Notes: generated by a model from the letters alone, not told the origin. 64,000 bases of DNA from Pseudarcicella hirudinis (GCF_900115665.1 NZ_FOXH01000013.1:62001-126000); one strand, 5' to 3'. Numbered from the stretch's first letter, positions 52,907-62,772 are shown. Numbers and translations: made by a program.

Positions 52907-53605
52907 CTAATCAAACTGATACCCGTAAAGCCGGGTTATTTTTTTCTTCTTTACTTTTTTACATGAAATTTTCATCGCAATGTCTTCAAGAGGACGGTTG
53001 TTAAGGTCTCTCTTTTGTCTGGCAACCGAATCAACAACCCAAAGGTTATCAATTACCTGTCCGAAAACCGTATAATTACCATCCAAATGTGGGGAACCTC
53101 CCAAAGTCTTATAAGTCTGAATCTGGGAGTCGCTGAACTTTCTGAGCGGTGTTCTCGCCATCTGTTCTGCCAGAGTCTTATCATCCCATACAGTTCCCTG
53201 GACGATATAAAAATGATATCCGGACGATTCTTTTTCAGGATTTTGCTCTCTTGCTGCTGCGATAACACCTCTTTTATGAAAGAGTGTCTGATTTATTTCT
53301 GCCGGAATTCTGTAATCTGCATCACCATTTCCTAAAAACTCCCCTTTTTTGGCATATTTCGAAGCAGGGTCTCCTGCCTGAATCATAAAACCTTCGATAA
53401 TTCTATGGAAAAGTAATCCATTATAGAATTTATCTTCAACCAGTTTAATGAAATTAGCTTTGTGTTTTGGCGTTAAATCACTCAAAACAGAATGCATTTC
53501 TCCAAATCTGGTTTTTATGGTCAGCAGATAATCCTTCTTTCCGGATTGTGCATCCAGCGTGTTTATGCAGAAAAAAATGATCAGTAAGGTGAAAAATCTC
53601 CGCAT
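52907..53605 (-). CDS. secreted cyclophilin-type peptidyl-prolyl isomerase
   Basis: The 232-residue protein has a signal peptide (1-19). Its cyclophilin domain (about 30-210) shows TIKTRFGEMHSVL, LLFHRIIEGFMIQAGDP (catalytic Arg and Phe), KKGEFLGNGDADYRIPAE, GYHFYIVQG, and NYTVFGQVIDNLWVVD. An insertion of about 40 residues with a basic stretch lies before the last strand. It assists folding of periplasmic or outer-membrane proteins by proline isomerisation. It is 95 bases after hemC in the same leftward run. Confidence 0.93.
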   Translation of the reverse strand: MRRFFTLLIIFFCINTLDAQSGKKDYLLTIKTRFGEMHSVLSDLTPKHKANFIKLVEDKFYNGLLFHRIIEGFMIQAGDPASKYAKKGEFLGNGDADYRIPAEINQTLFHKRGVIAAAREQNPEKESSGYHFYIVQGTVWDDKTLAEQMARTPLRKFSDSQIQTYKTLGGSPHLDGNYTVFGQVIDNLWVVDSVARQKRDLNNRPLEDIAMKISCKKVKKKKITRLYGYQFD

Positions 53606-53700
53606 TTAATTCAATTTAAGAATGAAAATAAGGAAACAACATTATATACAGAAATCCACAACAGAGGTAGATCTCAAATTTTTAATTGTTGTGTTTTTCG

Positions 53701-54627
53701 TTAATTATTTAACTGAGATTTTATCTCTGCCAGAATTTTATCTCCGCCAAGACTTAAAATTTTTCCGGCAAGTTCAAGTCCCAATGCTTCCGGATTTTCT
53801 CCTGTAAGCGTTTCTTTCAGAATTTTACTGCCATCCAGACTGACAATACCACCAGTGATTGATAATTGATTATTTTCCTGTACAGCCAATCCGAATACCG
53901 GAATACTGCATCCTCCCTGAAGTTTACGCAGGTATGCTCTTTCTGTTAATAATTGTTGCTCTGTTTCCTGATGGTTACAAAGTTCACGTATTCTGGCCTT
54001 TTTAACCGGATCCAGAGAAGCAGCACATTCTATGGCAACCGAACCTTGTCCAACTGCCGGAATAAACTTCTGAGTAGTAATCAGTTCAGTAACATGTTCC
54101 AGGTATCCCATTCTGTGTACACCTGCATATGCTAGTAAAAGGGCATCGCATACGCCTTCCTCAAGTTTGCGCATACGGGTCTGGAGGTTTCCACGCATAT
54201 CTACGGTTTGAATATGCGGATAGAAATGTTTTAACATCGCAATTCTTCTGGTAGAAGAAGTTCCTACTACAAAAGGCTGACCACTTTCGAGAGACAGGCT
54301 TTTATCCAGACTTACCAGAACATCATTTACTTTTTCTCTTTCTGTAAAGGCAATAAGCTCCAGATCATCAGCCAGGTCTGATTGTAAATCCTTGGCAGAG
54401 TGCTGCGCAATATCAATTTCACCTGAACGAAGCTTTTCCTCCAGCTCTTCAGTAAATACGCCCTTGGAGCCGATTTTCGAAAGGGAGCGGTCAAGAATCA
54501 GATCTCCTTTTGTTTCAATAATAACAATTTCAACAGATAAACCGCCTTTTTCAAGGGTATCTTTAATATAGTATGCTTGCCAAAGGGCTAATTTTGACCC
54601 GCGGGTTCCTAATTTGATAGTATTCAT
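53701..54627 (-). CDS. hemC: hydroxymethylbilane synthase (porphobilinogen deaminase)
   Basis: The 308-residue protein starts IKLGTRGSKLALWQAYYIK. It has IETKGDLILDRSLSKIGSKGVFTEELE (in part), HSAKDLQSDL, VVGTSSTRRIAML, MRGNLQTRMRKL, and the dipyrromethane-cofactor Cys in LQGGCSIPV. It joins four porphobilinogen units in haem biosynthesis. It follows holB by 69 bases, leftward. Other haem genes are not adjacent. Confidence 0.96.
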   Translation of the reverse strand: MNTIKLGTRGSKLALWQAYYIKDTLEKGGLSVEIVIIETKGDLILDRSLSKIGSKGVFTEELEEKLRSGEIDIAQHSAKDLQSDLADDLELIAFTEREKVNDVLVSLDKSLSLESGQPFVVGTSSTRRIAMLKHFYPHIQTVDMRGNLQTRMRKLEEGVCDALLLAYAGVHRMGYLEHVTELITTQKFIPAVGQGSVAIECAASLDPVKKARIRELCNHQETEQQLLTERAYLRKLQGGCSIPVFGLAVQENNQLSITGGIVSLDGSKILKETLTGENPEALGLELAGKILSLGGDKILAEIKSQLNN

Positions 54628-54696
54628 CTAATTAATATATCAGGCTTAAAATACCTGAATCTCTTACAAAATATATGGTTCAGATAAAATTATCTG

Positions 54697-55818
54697 TTAT
54701 TTCTTAAATAATCGGGCAATGGTAAGGGATAAATCAAGGTGCAATATTTTAGCCCGGGCATTACGTTCCAAATGATAATGAGCATCATTTAATTCCTGTA
54801 CAACCGCTTCAATCGCTTCCTGTTTTACCGCTTTGGAAAAATTCTGAACAAAGGTGAGTTCATCTCCTTCCAGTCTGACAAGGCTGTTTGCTCCATTTTG
54901 CCATAAAAGTAAATCTCTGAAAACACTCAGACTGTATTCAATTAATCCTTTTTGCTGTTCTTTCGGAAAAGTGTCAAAAGTATCTGCCAGTTTTACCAGA
55001 GAACTGATATCCGGTTTATAGGCCATTCTCATCCAATTGGCAAACCAGCTATGCTGATCATTTTCCTGAGCCGTTGAAAGCTCTACGGCTTTGGAAAGGT
55101 TACCTTCCGAAAGGTACGCAATTTGTTTGGCTCTTCTGTCGTCCACCGCCAGTTTAGCGACCAGATATTGTACGATATCATCGTCAGAAAACGAAGGAAT
55201 AGCAATTCGCTGAGTTCTCGACAAAATGGTGGCAAGAAGCTTATTCGCATTATTACATACGAGTAAAAACAATGTTTTGGATGGTGGCTCTTCCAGTATT
55301 TTCAGTAAAGCATTGGCCGAACTCTGATTTAATTGTTCCGGTTGCCAGATAATCAGGATTTTGTATTCAGCTTCATAAGCCATTAGTGAAACTTTCTGAA
55401 TCACTTTCCGGGCTTCTTCCGCAGAAATATTTCCCTGTTTGTTACCTTCAACACCAATAAACTCCAGCCAGTCAGCTAAGGTTTTATAAGGACTTTGTTT
55501 CAGAAAATCACGCCACAAAGGCATATAAGACTCAGAATCAGCTTCTTTAACTTTTTTGGTAGTGGCTGTCGGAAAGATATGATGAAAATCCGGATGAATC
55601 AGTTTGCCCATTTTCGAACAGGAGGCACATTTTCCACATGAATCATTCTCCTGTTTATCTTCACAATTGATATATGTGGCGTAGGCCCATGCCAAAGCCA
55701 GGTTAGCACTGCCCACATTCCCATGAAATAACTGCGCATGGGCAACATGGTTGTTCTTAACGGATTGGATGAGTGTATTTTTGATGGAATCAAGTCCCTG
55801 TATATCTTTGAAAAGCAT
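54697..55818 (-). CDS. holB: DNA polymerase III subunit delta'
   Basis: From ATG 55818 the protein has 373 residues beginning MLFKDIQGLDSIKN. It has a clamp-loader AAA+ fold: HGNVGSANLALAWAYA (a P-loop without the Lys-Thr/Ser pair, as in delta' proteins that do not bind ATP), a zinc module CEDKQENDSCGKCASC, and IIWQPEQLNQSSANALLKILEEPP followed by LSRTQRIAIP. It helps load the sliding clamp. A longer start (55851) adds 11 residues and is less likely. It is first in the leftward run holB - hemC - cyclophilin - RmlD. Confidence 0.93.
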   Translation of the reverse strand: MLFKDIQGLDSIKNTLIQSVKNNHVAHAQLFHGNVGSANLALAWAYATYINCEDKQENDSCGKCASCSKMGKLIHPDFHHIFPTATTKKVKEADSESYMPLWRDFLKQSPYKTLADWLEFIGVEGNKQGNISAEEARKVIQKVSLMAYEAEYKILIIWQPEQLNQSSANALLKILEEPPSKTLFLLVCNNANKLLATILSRTQRIAIPSFSDDDIVQYLVAKLAVDDRRAKQIAYLSEGNLSKAVELSTAQENDQHSWFANWMRMAYKPDISSLVKLADTFDTFPKEQQKGLIEYSLSVFRDLLLWQNGANSLVRLEGDELTFVQNFSKAVKQEAIEAVVQELNDAHYHLERNARAKILHLDLSLTIARLFKK

Positions 55819-55845
55819 TCCTGATTCGGATTTTTTGGTAAAATT

Positions 55846-55877
55846 AAACAAAAATCCACGCAGGCTTGCGTGGATTT
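55846..55877 (-). terminator. terminator of the GlmU-like gene
   Basis: AAATCCACGCA (55852-55862) pairs with TGCGTGGATTT (55867-55877) around GGCT. On the minus strand a T-rich tail follows, just downstream of the GlmU-like stop. Confidence 0.75.
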
Positions 55878-55946
55878 AATGGGAATACCTTAAAAAGCTG
55901 GTTTTTTGTCTGAAATTATAATTTAAATGCACTTAGCTGCTTTGCA

Positions 55947-57122
55947 TTATGAGTTTTTAGGCTGTGCCATTTCAAAAATTTTCAGTAAAATTGCCTCTTC
56001 GACAGCATCGAAAACCTGACCTCTTCGTTCGAATACAGCCCTTGCTACCTGAAAAGCTTTTCTTGGATGATATGACCTGAATTCCTCCGGTCCACCCCAG
56101 GAGAAAGAAGGAATATGTTTCGGCTGAAATCCGGCTCCGATGATATTACAATTTACTCCGACGATTGTTCCTGTATTAAACATGGTATTAATGCCGCATT
56201 TTGAATGATCTCCCATGATAAGTCCGGTAAATTGTAATTCAGTCTTTTCGTAGCGGTTGGTAGCATAATTCCAAAGTTCAACTTTAGAATAATCATTCTT
56301 AAGATTTGAATTGTTTGTGTCCGCTCCCCAATTACACCATTCTCCAATGACACTGTTTCCCATAAACCCCTCATGGCCCTTGTTCGAATTTCCGAAAATG
56401 ACCGAATTACTGACTTCTCCGCCAACTTTACAGAAAGGCCCGATGGTTGTGTTAGGTCTCATTTTGCCACCAAGATTTACTACTGAATTTTCGCAAATAG
56501 CAAATGGTCCCTGTATTTTAGCCCCTTCCATGATTTTGGCTCCTTTCCCGATATAAATTGGCCCGTTTTCAGCATTGAGGGAAGCATTTTTTATATCAGC
56601 ACCCTCTTCAACGAAAATTTGAGGTTCATTGTAAAAAGCAGTAAAACGATCTGTAATAGGCTGAGATGTACGATTAGCAGTAATTCTTGCAAAATCTTCC
56701 TTGATCTGCGAACCATTGTGCAGAAAAATGTCAGTTACTTCTTTTACAAGGAATGGGACATCATCGAACTGAATGACTGTTTCAAAATCAGCTTCCGGTG
56801 TATAGGCAGCAGCCCGGAAAGCCAAAAGATCATTCTGATAATAAAGAGAACTGCCGGGAGGGAGGTTGATAATCTCCTTTACTAAATTCAGGGTCGGGCA
56901 GATAGCACCATTGATAAAAATATTATCTGTTGAAAGAGTTATAGGATATTTCTGTTGTAGATAGTCTTCTGTAGCGAAAGAGATTTTTGTCTGTAGAAAA
57001 TCCTCCCATTTTTCTGTAATAGTCTGAATGCCAATACGTATTTCGCTTACAGGACGTGTAAAGGTCAGGGGCAAAAGAGCGATTCTGGCTTGCGGTTCGT
57101 CAAAGAGTATATAGTTATTCAA
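55947..57122 (-). CDS. GlmU family sugar nucleotidyltransferase-like protein
   Basis: The 391-residue protein has an N-terminal region (about 1-170) that resembles a degenerate nucleotidyltransferase (ILFDEPQARIALLPLTFTRPVSEIRIG). A left-handed beta-helix of hexapeptide repeats follows (about 185-345): GPIYIGKGAKIMEGAKIQGPF, PNTTIGPFCKVGGEVSNSVIFG. The classic GxGTRM pyrophosphorylase loop is not seen at the N-terminus. Bacteroidota commonly carry this GlmU-like protein beside or in place of classical GlmU for UDP-GlcNAc supply; its exact step is uncertain. Confidence 0.88.
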   Translation of the reverse strand: MNNYILFDEPQARIALLPLTFTRPVSEIRIGIQTITEKWEDFLQTKISFATEDYLQQKYPITLSTDNIFINGAICPTLNLVKEIINLPPGSSLYYQNDLLAFRAAAYTPEADFETVIQFDDVPFLVKEVTDIFLHNGSQIKEDFARITANRTSQPITDRFTAFYNEPQIFVEEGADIKNASLNAENGPIYIGKGAKIMEGAKIQGPFAICENSVVNLGGKMRPNTTIGPFCKVGGEVSNSVIFGNSNKGHEGFMGNSVIGEWCNWGADTNNSNLKNDYSKVELWNYATNRYEKTELQFTGLIMGDHSKCGINTMFNTGTIVGVNCNIIGAGFQPKHIPSFSWGGPEEFRSYHPRKAFQVARAVFERRGQVFDAVEEAILLKIFEMAQPKNS

Positions 57123-57203
57123 TGTGATATTCTTTTAGTAAGATTTAGTTCTGAGAAATTCCGGAGTATATCCGCAGGTAAAATATTACCGTAAAAATAC
57201 AAC

Positions 57204-57238
57204 AAAAAAGCCTTTCGGTTAACTCCGAAAGGCTTTTA
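57204..57238 (-). terminator. terminator of rpmE2
   Basis: AAAAGCCTTTCGG (57207-57219) pairs with CCGAAAGGCTTTT (57225-57237). On the minus strand a run of T follows. It ends the L31 transcript before the GlmU-like gene. Confidence 0.85.
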
Positions 57239-57354
57239 GGAAGAAATTTTTCAAATTCTTTACAAAACGGTTTTGTAAGTTTTCCAGGGATTAACTCAAA
57301 ACTGGCCGGTATCGGAACATTGTTAAAACCTGACTGACAAAAGTGTTCAGAAAA

Positions 57355-57600
57355 TTATTTCTTTGCACCGAAACGTTTGTAGAATTTATCAACACGTCCT
57401 GCAGTATCAAGTAATACGTTTTTACCTGTATAGAAAGGGTGTGACTGAGATGAAACCTCGATTTTGAAGACAGGATAAGTTGCTCCTTCAAATTCAGTAG
57501 TTTCAGTTGTTTTTACGCAAGAACGCGTTAAGAATTTGTAATCTGCTGACAAATCGTGGAAAACCACATCTTTGTACTCTGGATGAATGTCTTTTTTCAT
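57355..57600 (-). CDS. rpmE2: 50S ribosomal protein L31 type B
   Basis: The product has 81 residues starting [16 protein letters not shown], with [32 protein letters not shown] and a basic end ([11 protein letters not shown]). The zinc-binding CxxC pair of type A L31 is absent, so this is the zinc-independent form. I chose ATG 57600, the family start, over the in-frame ATG at 57654. A perfect promoter lies about 140 bases upstream, leaving a structured leader of about 130 bases. Confidence 0.95.
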   Translation of the reverse strand: MKKDIHPEYKDVVFHDLSADYKFLTRSCVKTTETTEFEGATYPVFKIEVSSQSHPFYTGKNVLLDTAGRVDKFYKRFGAKK

Positions 57601-57617
57601 TACAATATTTTCTGAAT

Positions 57618-57711
57618 GAGACGATTCCCCGCCGTCTCGAGTTAAAAAAAACAATGTGTTCGTTATTTGGGAGGAGAACGCAAACCTCTGAAAAACTGTG
57701 AATAGCGTTTA
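57618..57711 (-). promoter_or_regulatory. structured leader of rpmE2
   Basis: Within the leader, GAGACG (57618-57623) can pair with CGTCTC (57633-57638) just before the ATG, and AACGC near 57677 with GCGTT near 57711 farther upstream. The arrangement suggests a regulated ribosomal-protein leader, not proven. Confidence 0.35.
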
Positions 57712-57737
57712 ACGGCACATTTCCCTGAAAGGGATTG

Positions 57738-57768
57738 CAAAATTACAAATTTTATTGGCTCTTTCAAA
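57738..57768 (-). promoter_or_regulatory. Bacteroidota-type promoter of rpmE2
   Basis: On the minus strand TTTG (57768-57765) is followed after 19 bases by TAATTTTG (57745-57738), a full match to TTTG-N19-TANNTTTG. Confidence 0.8.
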
Positions 57769-58372
57769 AAAAACTTTAAGGCTTTTATTAAGAGGGATAT
57801 GCCAATAATCTATGTTAAATCTCTGTAAATTTTTTTTAACTTTTTTAATTAGCATTATTCTAAGTGATATATGCTGTAGTTGCTTGATTTTATGAATGTT
57901 ATGTTGTGTATTTCAAATGTAGGGTGAATTTTTCCAGATTTTCCTGAAACTTTTTCGCTTGCATCAAGGTTCAAAAAACAGTAACTTTATCAGGCAATTC
58001 AGTAAATAACAAAGTAAAATTTTTTCCAGAATTTACTTGTTTATTTGAAAAATTTGAGGTGTAAAAGAAAGCCTTCTTTATTTATTGAGATATGGTAAAA
58101 AAGCATTCTTTACATGTCAAAAGTGTCTGACAATTATCTATATTGCGCATTCAGTTTTTAATTTAATTTGTATTAACCACAACGTTAATTTCAATCTGAA
58201 ATTTTTGAATAAAACAGTGTGTATTGTTGAAACTTTGATGCCTTAAAACCAGCAAATTTTCAGCAGTCTAAATTTTTATGTATAAACCAAAAGGATTCGG
58301 AATTAACACTCACGAATAAATTTATGAAAAAACCACGTATTTTTTCTTAACCTTCAAACCCCAACTTCTCAT

Positions 58373-60835
58373 ATGTACGTTATTAAAAGAGACGGAAGGC
58401 GTGAGTCTGTAAAGTTCGACAAGATTACTGCCAGAATCGAAAAACTCTCTTACAGTCTTGACCCATTTTTTGTGCAGCCATTAGAAGTGGCTAAAAAGGT
58501 TATTACAGGATTGTATGATGGTGTTAAAACTACCGAGCTCGACAATTTAGCTGCAGAAACTGCTGCTTCAATGACCACCAAGCATCCTGACTACGCTATA
58601 CTGGCGGCCAGAATTGCTATTTCCAATCTACATAAGAATACTTTAAAGTCTTTCTCTGCAACAATGAAGAGACTGTTCAACTATGTAGATCCTAAAACAA
58701 ACGAAAATGCTGCATTATTGTCTAAAGAAGTTTATGACATAATCAAGAAGCATGCAGCAGAACTTGATGCCGCAATCATTTATGATCGTGATTTCGGTTA
58801 TGATTATTTCGGGTTTAAAACCCTTGAAAAATCTTATCTTTTAAAATTAGACGGTAAGATCGCTGAACGCCCTCAGCACATGCTGATGCGCGTAGCTGTA
58901 GGTATTCATGGCAATGACATTGAGTCGGCTATTGAAACTTACAATCTTCTTTCAGAGCGTTGGTTTACTCATGCTACACCAACCTTATTTAACGCAGGAA
59001 CTCCGAAACCTCAGATGTCATCTTGCTTCCTGTTAACAATGCAGGATGATTCAATTGAAGGTATTTACGATACACTGAAACAAACTGCCAAAATATCACA
59101 GTCAGCGGGAGGAATAGGTTTGAGTATTCATAATGTCCGTGCAACAGGTTCTTATATCAAGGGTACAAATGGTACTTCCAACGGTATTGTTCCGATGCTG
59201 CGGGTATTCAATGATACGGCACGTTATGTGGATCAGGGTGGAGGAAAGCGTAAAGGTTCTTTCGCAATCTATCTTGAACCATGGCATGCTGATATTTTTG
59301 ACTTCCTTCAGTTAAGAAAAAATCATGGCAAGGAAGAAATGCGTGCCCGTGATTTATTCTATGCCCTTTGGGTGTCGGATTTGTTTATGAAACGTGTAGA
59401 AGCCAATGACACCTGGTCATTGTTCTGCCCTCACGAATGCCCTGGTCTGGCAGATGCTTACGGAGATGATTTTGAGAAGTTGTATGAAAGTTACGAACTG
59501 GCAGGAAAAGCACGTAAGACAATCAAAGCTCAGGATTTGTGGTTTGAAATTTTAGAATCACAGACAGAGACAGGTACACCTTACATGTTGTTCAAAGACC
59601 ATGCAAACCGTAAATCCAATCAGAAAAACTTAGGTACGATCAAATCTTCGAACCTTTGTACTGAAATTATGGAATATACCTCTAAAGATGAGGTAGCTGT
59701 TTGTAACCTTGCTTCATTGGCTTTACCAAAATATATCAGGACCAATGAGCGTGGATATCTTGAATTCGATCATGCTAAATTGTATGAAGTAACAAAGGTT
59801 GCCACCAAAAACCTTAACAAGATTATAGATGTTAACTATTATCCTGTTGAAGAAGCAAGAAATTCAAATATGCGCCACCGTCCTATTGGTTTAGGGGTAC
59901 AGGGTCTGGCGGATGTGTTTATTTTGTTGAGAATGCCTTTCGAGTCAGCAGAAGCTCAACAATTGAACAAGGAAATTTTTGAGACTATTTACTATGCTTC
60001 TATGGAAGCTTCTATGGAATTAGCAATAGTACAGGGTCCGTATCAAACCTGGAAAGGTTCACCGATTTCAGAAGGTATCTTCCAGTTTGATATGTGGGGT
60101 GTTAAGCCGGATTCAAATCGCTGGAACTGGGAAGCACTTCGCAGTAAAGTAATGGAGCATGGTGTAAGAAACTCATTGCTTGTTGCGCCAATGCCTACTG
60201 CATCTACTTCACAGATTTTAGGGAATAACGAGTGTTTTGAACCATATACTTCAAACATTTACGCTCGCCGCGTATTGTCCGGAGAATTTGCAGTGGTAAA
60301 TAAACATCTTCTTCGTGATCTTGTTAAATTGAACTTATGGAATGAATCAACTAAAAATAAGCTGATTGCTGCCAATGGTTCGGTACAGGATATTCCTGAA
60401 ATCCCACAGAATCTGAAGGAATTGTACAAGACTGTTTGGGAAATCAAACAAAAGACTATCATTGATATGGCTGCTGACCGCGGTGCTTATATTTGTCAGT
60501 CTCAGTCATTAAACATCCACCTTCAGGATCCAAACTTTGGTAAGTTAACCTCAATGCACTTCCATGCATGGAAACGTGGCTTGAAAACAGGTATGTATTA
60601 TTTGCGTACGAAAGCTGCCGCAGATGCGATCAAGTTTACTGTTGAAAAACAAGCTGAAGTAGCAATTGAGCAAACCAATGTGGTGAAAGAACATGAAATG
60701 AACTACAGTGTTGCTGCAAATAATATGCAGCAGGCTGCTGCAAGTTTTGCTAATTCTAATGTTGTGGAGCAAAATTGGTCAGATATGAGCTGTTCATTAG
60801 ATGATCCGGAAGGATGCGAAGCCTGCGGATCTTAA
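58373..60835 (+). CDS. nrdA: class I ribonucleoside-diphosphate reductase, alpha subunit
   Basis: The 820-residue protein begins with an ATP-cone (about 1-95; [18 protein letters not shown]). Catalytic motifs are the redox Cys in [16 protein letters not shown] (Asn, radical Cys, Glu), the second redox Cys in [11 protein letters not shown], and [21 protein letters not shown]. The end GCEACGS supplies the C-terminal CxxC that passes electrons from thioredoxin or glutaredoxin. It reduces ribonucleotides for DNA synthesis with a NrdB radical subunit, which is not adjacent. A 16-bp hairpin terminates it. Confidence 0.96.
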   Translation: MYVIKRDGRRESVKFDKITARIEKLSYSLDPFFVQPLEVAKKVITGLYDGVKTTELDNLAAETAASMTTKHPDYAILAARIAISNLHKNTLKSFSATMKRLFNYVDPKTNENAALLSKEVYDIIKKHAAELDAAIIYDRDFGYDYFGFKTLEKSYLLKLDGKIAERPQHMLMRVAVGIHGNDIESAIETYNLLSERWFTHATPTLFNAGTPKPQMSSCFLLTMQDDSIEGIYDTLKQTAKISQSAGGIGLSIHNVRATGSYIKGTNGTSNGIVPMLRVFNDTARYVDQGGGKRKGSFAIYLEPWHADIFDFLQLRKNHGKEEMRARDLFYALWVSDLFMKRVEANDTWSLFCPHECPGLADAYGDDFEKLYESYELAGKARKTIKAQDLWFEILESQTETGTPYMLFKDHANRKSNQKNLGTIKSSNLCTEIMEYTSKDEVAVCNLASLALPKYIRTNERGYLEFDHAKLYEVTKVATKNLNKIIDVNYYPVEEARNSNMRHRPIGLGVQGLADVFILLRMPFESAEAQQLNKEIFETIYYASMEASMELAIVQGPYQTWKGSPISEGIFQFDMWGVKPDSNRWNWEALRSKVMEHGVRNSLLVAPMPTASTSQILGNNECFEPYTSNIYARRVLSGEFAVVNKHLLRDLVKLNLWNESTKNKLIAANGSVQDIPEIPQNLKELYKTVWEIKQKTIIDMAADRGAYICQSQSLNIHLQDPNFGKLTSMHFHAWKRGLKTGMYYLRTKAAADAIKFTVEKQAEVAIEQTNVVKEHEMNYSVAANNMQQAAASFANSNVVEQNWSDMSCSLDDPEGCEACGS

Positions 60836-60856
60836 GTAACAGAACGATAATTTTAT

Positions 60857-60896
60857 AAACAGAAAAGCCTTCTCTTTCGGGAAGGCTTTTCTGTTT
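60857..60896 (+). terminator. terminator of nrdA, reaching the convergent stop codon
   Basis: AAACAGAAAAGCCTTC (60857-60872) pairs perfectly with GAAGGCTTTTCTGTTT (60881-60896), followed by C/A-rich sequence on the plus strand. It touches the TGA of the convergent membrane-protein gene. Confidence 0.85.
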
Positions 60897-61402
60897 CAGA
60901 ACAATTTGTTCCAGGCAAACCGGATTACTAATAAAAGAATGACAAAACCGATTGCAATAAAATGGAAAGGAACATAAGTGATGGCATAAATATGAAGACG
61001 ATCTACAAACCATAGAATTCCCATAATGGCAGTAATAAGTGTCATAAAACCGGAAATCTTACCAAATCCGGGAATGAATTCAAACGGCATTTGCCTTTTT
61101 ATATACATCAGGGTTAAAACCATTGTAAGGATTGGTAAAAACTGAATAATCAGATTCAGTTCCCAGATACTTTGTCTTTCAAAAAGGAAAAGATATAAGT
61201 TCAGCATGAAGGCAAAGATTCCCGGAATACAGACTAAATAAACAATAACCGCATAAAAATACCGGGAAGAAGATTGCTGTGGAGGAACAGTTTTGTCCTG
61301 CCAGATGCTTACCAGAAAACACAATAACGGAACAGATATTAAAAACCATAGTGCATAGGCAGGACTGACGGTAATTGTATGAAATAAATCTCTTAAGGTC
61401 AT
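60896..61402 (-). CDS. five-helix membrane protein of unknown function
   Basis: The 168-residue protein has about five hydrophobic segments (YALWFLISVPLLCFLVSIW, AVIVYLVCIPGIFAFMLNLYL, LIIQFLPILTMVLTLMYI, SGFMTLITAIMGILWFVD, FHFIAIGFVILLLVIRFAW) and few charged residues. No transporter signature is recognised. It lies convergent with nrdA and 70 bases after the YitT-like gene on the same strand, so it may be co-transcribed with it. Confidence 0.7.
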   Translation of the reverse strand: MTLRDLFHTITVSPAYALWFLISVPLLCFLVSIWQDKTVPPQQSSSRYFYAVIVYLVCIPGIFAFMLNLYLFLFERQSIWELNLIIQFLPILTMVLTLMYIKRQMPFEFIPGFGKISGFMTLITAIMGILWFVDRLHIYAITYVPFHFIAIGFVILLLVIRFAWNKLF

Positions 61403-61472
61403 TTGAGGATTAATGGTAAAAGATGAATGCTGAATCGGTTTAACTTCCTGACGGCAGAATTTCCAAACTACA

Positions 61473-62369
61473 TTAATGCAAAGGTAATTTCTTAATCATT
61501 CCACCTTTAACATCGTTGATACTTTGTTGGATAATAAAGGCAGAACTATCAATGATTTCCACTTCGTCTGTCAGTTTTTGAAGTTCGAGCCGCGTAACAA
61601 CTGTATAAATGATATCAAGATGATCGTCGTGAATATCATTTTTTCTCAAACCTCTTTTTCCATTAAAGATGGTTACACCACGGCCGAGTTTTTCAATAAT
61701 CATTTTCCGGATATCCTCACTTTTTTCTGAAATAATGGTAACGCCTGTAAATTCCTCGAGACCGTGAATAATGAAATCAATGGTTTTGGACGCTCCCAGG
61801 TATGTTAACATAGCATAAAGCGCGGTTTCGACATTGATAAAAACCGCCGCTGCCATAAAAATGATAATATTGATCAGAATGATCACATCACCTACAGTGA
61901 GAACTGTTTTACGGCTGATAAACAATGCCAGAACCTCCGTGCCATCAAGCACGCAGCCTCCCCTGATGGATAATCCAATGCCTGCACCCAGAAAAAAGCC
62001 ACCAAATACTGCAATTAACAGCTTGTCGGAAGTGACAATAGGAAAATGAACGAATGTCAGACAGATCGCAAGCATTCCAATGGCCAGCAGGGTTTTGAGG
62101 GCGAATGTTTTGGAAACCTGTGTAAATGCAAGCCAGATAAAAGGCAGGTTAACGATTACAATAAGAATAGGCAATTCTATTCCGGTAAGTAAACTGATTA
62201 AAAGTGAAATACCCGTTACGCCACCATCAAGGAAATCATTGGGTAAAAGGAAACCTTCTAATCCGAAACTGGCTGACAGAACACCGAGGGCTGTCAGGGC
62301 AAATTCTTTAATAATTTGAAAAAGCTTAGTTTTTTGACTGGTGGATGAGTTTAGCTTTTGTGGTATCAT
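61473..62369 (-). CDS. YitT family membrane protein (DUF161 + DUF2179)
   Basis: The 298-residue protein has five to six transmembrane segments in the DUF161 region (about 20-215; ALGVLSASFGLEGFLLPNDFLDGGVTGIS, GAGIGLSIRGGCVLDGTEVLALF). A cytoplasmic DUF2179 domain follows (about 225-285; GRGVTIFNGKRGL, YTVVTRLELQKL, DSSAFI). Function is unknown; YitT proteins are thought to move small solutes. Its start overlaps the end of the small lipoprotein gene by 44 bases in another frame. Confidence 0.93.
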   Translation of the reverse strand: MIPQKLNSSTSQKTKLFQIIKEFALTALGVLSASFGLEGFLLPNDFLDGGVTGISLLISLLTGIELPILIVIVNLPFIWLAFTQVSKTFALKTLLAIGMLAICLTFVHFPIVTSDKLLIAVFGGFFLGAGIGLSIRGGCVLDGTEVLALFISRKTVLTVGDVIILINIIIFMAAAVFINVETALYAMLTYLGASKTIDFIIHGLEEFTGVTIISEKSEDIRKMIIEKLGRGVTIFNGKRGLRKNDIHDDHLDIIYTVVTRLELQKLTDEVEIIDSSAFIIQQSINDVKGGMIKKLPLH

Positions 62370-62589
62370 TATAGCAATGGATTGGGTTTTTACAGTTTCC
62401 TTTGTGTGTTAAATTCGCATATCCATGTGTGTTTTCTATTCTGAAGTACTCGCAGCCTTCTATCTGCACAATAGTATAATCAGGAGGAAGTTTACGTTTT
62501 TTATCGATAGCTTCATTGTTATTATGACTAAGCTGGTCACAACTTAAAATAAATGAAGAGATAAAAAGTAAAAAGATGGCAGATCTCAT
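62326..62589 (-). CDS. small lipoprotein with THKGNCKNPIHC motif
   Basis: The 87-residue protein has a lipoprotein signal (MRSAIFLLFISSFILSC, lipobox Cys17). The compact motif GCEYFRIENTHGYANLTHKGNC plus NPIHC follows (two Cys, two His, in pieces), a pattern I associate with small Bacteroidota proteins of unknown role. The four Cys/His could bind a metal or form disulfides. It overlaps the YitT start by 44 bases, implying coupling. Confidence 0.6.
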   Translation of the reverse strand: MRSAIFLLFISSFILSCDQLSHNNNEAIDKKRKLPPDYTIVQIEGCEYFRIENTHGYANLTHKGNCKNPIHCYNDTTKAKLIHQSKN

Positions 62590-62718
62590 ATCAGGTAAAT
62601 GAACAGGGCTTGTTTGTTAATATTAGATTTTTTTTGACTGAAAAACAAGCTTTATCTTTAAAAGAGGAGAGAGAGTTGTGGTTAAAAATGAGGTATTTTA
62701 CAGGAAAATCACCAAAAA

Positions 62719-62756
62719 CAAAACGGCCGGATATCCGTTAAAGACATCCGGCCGGG
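62719..62756 (-). terminator. terminator of the alkaline phosphatase gene
   Basis: CGGCCGGAT (62724-62732) pairs with ATCCGGCCG (62746-62754). On the minus strand TTTTGTTTTT follows. Confidence 0.8.
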
Positions 62757-62772
62757 GAATAAAATTTCGGAT

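Larger units (their letters stand above)
57601..58372. other. 772-base region between rpmE2 and nrdA
   Basis: Leftward it holds the rpmE2 leader (57601-57731) and promoter (57738-57768). Rightward it holds a long A/T-rich stretch before nrdA with two minute ORFs (58279-58320, 13 codons; 58324-58350, 8 codons). I recognise no riboswitch, NrdR box or RNA gene. Confidence 0.45.

Noticed and set aside
60756-61013. Leftward ORF across the nrdA end
   Set aside because: It overlaps both a strong terminator and two well-supported genes.
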